Positions 61,276-64,000 of a stretch of 64,000 bases of DNA are shown here, piece after piece (within the stretch, counting starts at the first letter, position 1; each line of letters starts with the position of its first letter). Location of the stretch: the NCBI RefSeq assembly GCF_001904635.1, contig NZ_MRCB01000016.1, positions 43,446 to 107,445 on the forward strand. The letters are read 5' to 3'. Under the pieces are notes generated by a model that ran no database searches, was not told the DNA's origin, and saw only the letters and a program-made list of their open reading frames with translations. A program made the position numbers and the translations under genes. Origin of the DNA: Hydrococcus rivularis NIES-593 (GTDB lineage Bacteria > Cyanobacteriota > Cyanobacteriia > Cyanobacteriales > Microcystaceae).

Positions 61276-63597
61276 TCAAACAGGCAAGTCAGAGCGATCG
61301 CCCGACAGCATTTTTCTCGACGCTTTTAGGAGCAAACGCCGTTCGGCGCGAGCGATCGCCCGACAGGTTCTTTCAACTGCCTCCGGTTCTACAGAAATCG
61401 AGGTAATTCCCCACTGTATCAAGCGATCGACGAGTTCGGGATACTGTACGGGAGCTTGCCCGCAAATCGAGCATGGGATTTCTGCATCCCTCGCAAGGCG
61501 GATTAACTGTTCGATCGCGGCTAGCATGGCTGGATGACGAGCATTCAATCTATCTGAAGACATCGCTCCTTCGCGATCGACTGCCAACAAGAATTGAGTG
61601 AGATCGTTAGTGCCAATAGAAATGCCCCCAACGCCAGCTCGAATCAATTGTGGCAGCAGAAAAATAACGGAAGGGACTTCTGCCATAATCCACAGTTGAA
61701 ACATCTGGCGATCCAATAATCCGGCTCGTTCGACGCGACTGCGACAGAAGCTAAACTCCTCAACACCCCGAACGAATGGCAAAATGAGGTTCACATTCGT
61801 GTAGCCAGAATCACTAACTTGCTTCAAAGCCTGCAATTCTAGCTCGAAAAGCGTCGGATTTAACTGATAGCCACAAGTTCCTCGTTGCTCGCTCGATTTT
61901 TTACCTAAAAGAAAACTAAATTCGGGCGCTTTGCTATCGATAGAGCGATAAAATACGGGTCGCGGTGCAAATCCCCTGGCAAATTCAGCGATCGCTTGCG
62001 TCAACCATTCGACTAGGTGCGATTGTTGAGATGGCTCTAGCCATTCTTCTAGAGGCTTTTGAGACAGCAACTCTGATATCATCCATTCCGATCGCAACAA
62101 TCCCACGCCATCGACAGGTAATGCAGCCGCCTTGGCAATAGCACTCGGCTGGCTCAAATTGACCATCAACTGAGTGCCAATTGGATAATCAGCAATCAAT
62201 TCCTGTACTTCTGATTTCTGTATGGGCGTTTCAGGACATGTTTCTGTGACGGTTGGCGATTCCTCTTTGAGACGATAAACTTCTCCTTTGTCGCCATCGA
62301 GTAGTAACAATTCTCCGGTGCGAACTCGTTGCATTGCGCCAGTAGCGTTGACAATGGCAGGAATTCCCAATTCTCTGGCGATAATAGCGGTATGGCTGGT
62401 TATGCCTCCCCGTTCGGCGATAATACCCGCTGCTTGTTTGATCCATGGCAGCCAATGGGGATTAATTTGTCGCGCAACCAAAATGCTTCCGACTGGTACG
62501 GCAGCTAGATGTGCGTCATCTGCGATCGTGTGGGCAACAGCAATTGCTTTTCCTGGAGAAGCCGATAATCCAGTGAGCAGGAGTTGGGAATTTTCCATAA
62601 CAGATCGTGTAGGAATCAAACTAGCTGCAGGCGCTTGTTTGGAGAGATTGGGGCGAATTTGCGCGATCGACAACTGGGAAACTGACGAGAGCGTCCACTC
62701 AAAGGAACCGGAGAATTGCTGTTCGGCTACTAAACGCCGAGCCAACCGAATCAGTTGCTCTAAAATAGTCTCGTCGAGAGAATAGCGTTCTTGTTCTTCT
62801 GGTGCTAACACATAGGTTTCGAGAGGAATGTCGCGATCGGTTGATTCTGGCATGGATTTTAAGCGATAGGCGCGGATTTTGTAGCCCAACTGCTGAGTTT
62901 TTATCTGTCCCGTTGAGAGTTGGATTTGATAAGTGTCGGGCAACACCTCTCCTCTAAGGATGCTGTAGCCTAATCCCCAGGTTGACTGAATCTCAAGACA
63001 ATCCGAGTCAATGGCTGTCGTGCCAGAAGCGATCGCGTTTTCGAGCGGCTGTACTAAAATGGCTAAGTCGATCTGTTCGATGCCGATCCCTCTTCGCTGC
63101 CAGTAAAACAAACTTTTTGCGCTAAATAACTCCGCCCAAGTCCGTTTTATGGCTAATTCTAATGCCTCCGGTTCGCACCAACAAACCTGCGAGGGAAGCA
63201 ATCCTGAAAATCGTTCTTCGAGCGAGTGCGGCAGCGATAACGAGATACGCAAAATTAAAGCGCAAGACTTTAATTGTTGGGCGGCAGTCGTGAAAAGCGA
63301 TCGCCACTCGGCAGGTAAAGTTGCTCCAAGGATTTCCTGACGGCTTTGTCGCGCTACCCGTTGCAAGGTCGAACGATCATCTACATCTAAATGTAAAGAA
63401 GAATAAGGGAGATCGGTCAAAATAGAGGCTTTACCTTCGAGATTTTCGATAAATTCTCTCCAAAATTCCGTGCTAATGACGAAACCAGTAGGAATCGGAT
63501 AGCCTTGCTGCCTAAACTGACTTAAGACAAAGGCTTTTTCTCCGACCGATAAACGATCGGAAGGTTGAATACGATCGAGCCAATATAGTTCTTTCAC
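61276..63597 (-). CDS. PEP-synthase/PEP-utilising enzyme-like protein (divergent)
   Basis: A 773-residue protein with the domain order of phosphoenolpyruvate synthase: an ATP-grasp N-terminal part (VGEKAFVLSQFRQQGYPIPT, later STWGLGYSILRGEVLPD), the swivelling phosphohistidine domain with His402 in GGITSHTAIIARELGIPAI, and a PEP-binding barrel with GISIGTNDLTQFLLAVDREG and Cys712 in SICGQAP. The key His and Cys remain, but the N-terminal ATP site is divergent (ILRISLSLPHS where the family has VRSSATAED) and the barrel's GFRGASRY block is replaced by RGTCGYQL. It could be a PEP synthase variant or a related phosphotransferase. A genuine ppsA may exist elsewhere. Confidence 0.82.
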   Translation of the reverse strand: MKELYWLDRIQPSDRLSVGEKAFVLSQFRQQGYPIPTGFVISTEFWREFIENLEGKASILTDLPYSSLHLDVDDRSTLQRVARQSRQEILGATLPAEWRSLFTTAAQQLKSCALILRISLSLPHSLEERFSGLLPSQVCWCEPEALELAIKRTWAELFSAKSLFYWQRRGIGIEQIDLAILVQPLENAIASGTTAIDSDCLEIQSTWGLGYSILRGEVLPDTYQIQLSTGQIKTQQLGYKIRAYRLKSMPESTDRDIPLETYVLAPEEQERYSLDETILEQLIRLARRLVAEQQFSGSFEWTLSSVSQLSIAQIRPNLSKQAPAASLIPTRSVMENSQLLLTGLSASPGKAIAVAHTIADDAHLAAVPVGSILVARQINPHWLPWIKQAAGIIAERGGITSHTAIIARELGIPAIVNATGAMQRVRTGELLLLDGDKGEVYRLKEESPTVTETCPETPIQKSEVQELIADYPIGTQLMVNLSQPSAIAKAAALPVDGVGLLRSEWMISELLSQKPLEEWLEPSQQSHLVEWLTQAIAEFARGFAPRPVFYRSIDSKAPEFSFLLGKKSSEQRGTCGYQLNPTLFELELQALKQVSDSGYTNVNLILPFVRGVEEFSFCRSRVERAGLLDRQMFQLWIMAEVPSVIFLLPQLIRAGVGGISIGTNDLTQFLLAVDREGAMSSDRLNARHPAMLAAIEQLIRLARDAEIPCSICGQAPVQYPELVDRLIQWGITSISVEPEAVERTCRAIARAERRLLLKASRKMLSGDRSDLPV

Positions 63598-64000
63598 CTG
63601 AATAATAGAGATCTATTAGCAACAAAACGTTGCCTTGTGTTTTCTCGCCCGCTACATTATCCTGGTTTAAATTGTGACCTCAGTTGTCAATGGTTCGCAG
63701 TAAATTTTAATTTTTTTGTTAAAAGTTAAAATTTAATATTAGTTTTAAACAAGAATATAGTTGAGAGCGATCGCGCTAAAGCGCTGTTAAGCGGGCAGGT
63801 AAAAGCGAGAGAGTCACAACGATTAGAAAAACAAAAGCTCCTCCAGTTTCTAACATCGCCACGAATTGAATTTTAATATAGCGATACCACCGTTGATTCC
63901 AGGCGGCAATGCTAAATTTAAGAGGAGCGATCGCATGATAAATTATCCGCTCTTAAGAACTTAGACAAGATAGGATAAAGTTAGATCGACTTAGACACTA
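63598..64000. other. Right-edge gap with a start-less membrane frame
   Basis: The part near 63600-63750 is AT-rich and should hold the promoter of the PEP-synthase-like gene. On the minus strand a frame from 63952 to the stop at 63776 reads LKFSIAAWNQRWYRYIKIQF then a hydrophobic end (GGAFVFLIVVTLSLLP). It looks like protein but has no ATG, GTG or TTG near its beginning, so it is either a remnant or starts at a rare codon. No other feature seen. Confidence 0.35.

Noticed and set aside
1..64000. tRNA, rRNA, tmRNA, RNase P RNA or CRISPR arrays
   Set aside because: I scanned for T-loop-like GGTTCRA contexts and for regularly spaced direct repeats; the hits seen lie inside coding regions or lack the stems, so none is reported. 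A covariance-model search would settle this.

Overview
The window is a stretch of cyanobacterial chromosome. The octamer GCGATCGC (HIP1) recurs throughout. It carries genes for photosystem I subunits III and IX (psaF, psaJ), a Tic20-like protein, a Ycf49-like DUF2499/DUF3593 pair, a DUF3285 protein, a GH100 invertase and the typical cyanobacterial tsaD-psaF-psaJ arrangement. I cannot name the species. There is no rRNA, no tRNA that I could recognise, no CRISPR array, no transposase and no prophage, so most of it reads as core or persistent genome.

Layout. 1-9 kb, nearly all minus strand: a pentapeptide protein cut by the window edge, a CPA1 Na+/H+ antiporter, an unknown membrane protein coupled to an invertase and a tiny membrane peptide, an AI-2E permease, a lipoprotein-like methyltransferase, an APC permease and an exported OB-fold protein. 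9-16 kb: a universal stress protein, a UPF0182 giant membrane protein, a rhomboid protease, a second AI-2E permease, a pentapeptide gene remnant and a methyltransferase. 16-26 kb: a glycosyltransferase group (GT2-GtrA, GT39-like, two PTPS-related membrane proteins, one of them internally deleted) around a trpG-dgkA-ybeY-DUF3285 cluster. 26-35 kb: prfB with its programmed frameshift, a lipid kinase, a nucleosidase, an FbpC-like ATPase with an ArsR regulator, an LpxB-like protein, DUF2499/DUF3593, nadC, RDD and DUF72. 35-49 kb: a GT81-like glucosyl-phosphoglycerate synthase, glyS, a Grx4/BolA pair, a run of envelope proteins ending in an outer-membrane barrel, rpsF, an FAH-family hydrolase and Tic20. 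49-64 kb: an S9 peptidase, a polytopic membrane protein, an HD-domain pseudogene, tsaB, a MacB/LolD-type ATPase, an N-acetylmuramoyl-alanine amidase, DUF2854, psaJ-psaF, tsaD and a divergent PEP-synthase-like protein.

The genes mostly serve housekeeping: translation (prfB, glyS, rpsF, ybeY, tsaB, tsaD), envelope and polysaccharide building (GT2/GT-C proteins, LpxB-like proteins, DgkA, lipid kinase, amidase, porin-like barrel), carbon and osmolyte metabolism (invertase, GT81-like enzyme, PEP-synthase-like protein) and photosynthesis.

The least ordinary signal lies between and inside genes. There are two copies of a roughly 148-bp element with terminal inverted repeats, plus a solitary end elsewhere; several other dispersed hairpin repeats, one of which lies next to both 5'-truncated gene remnants; four perfect short tandem duplications of 10 to 19 bp, one of which broke a gene; and a glycosyltransferase-like protein that has lost about 400 internal residues. 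I did not find a clear new multi-gene defence or biosynthetic system.
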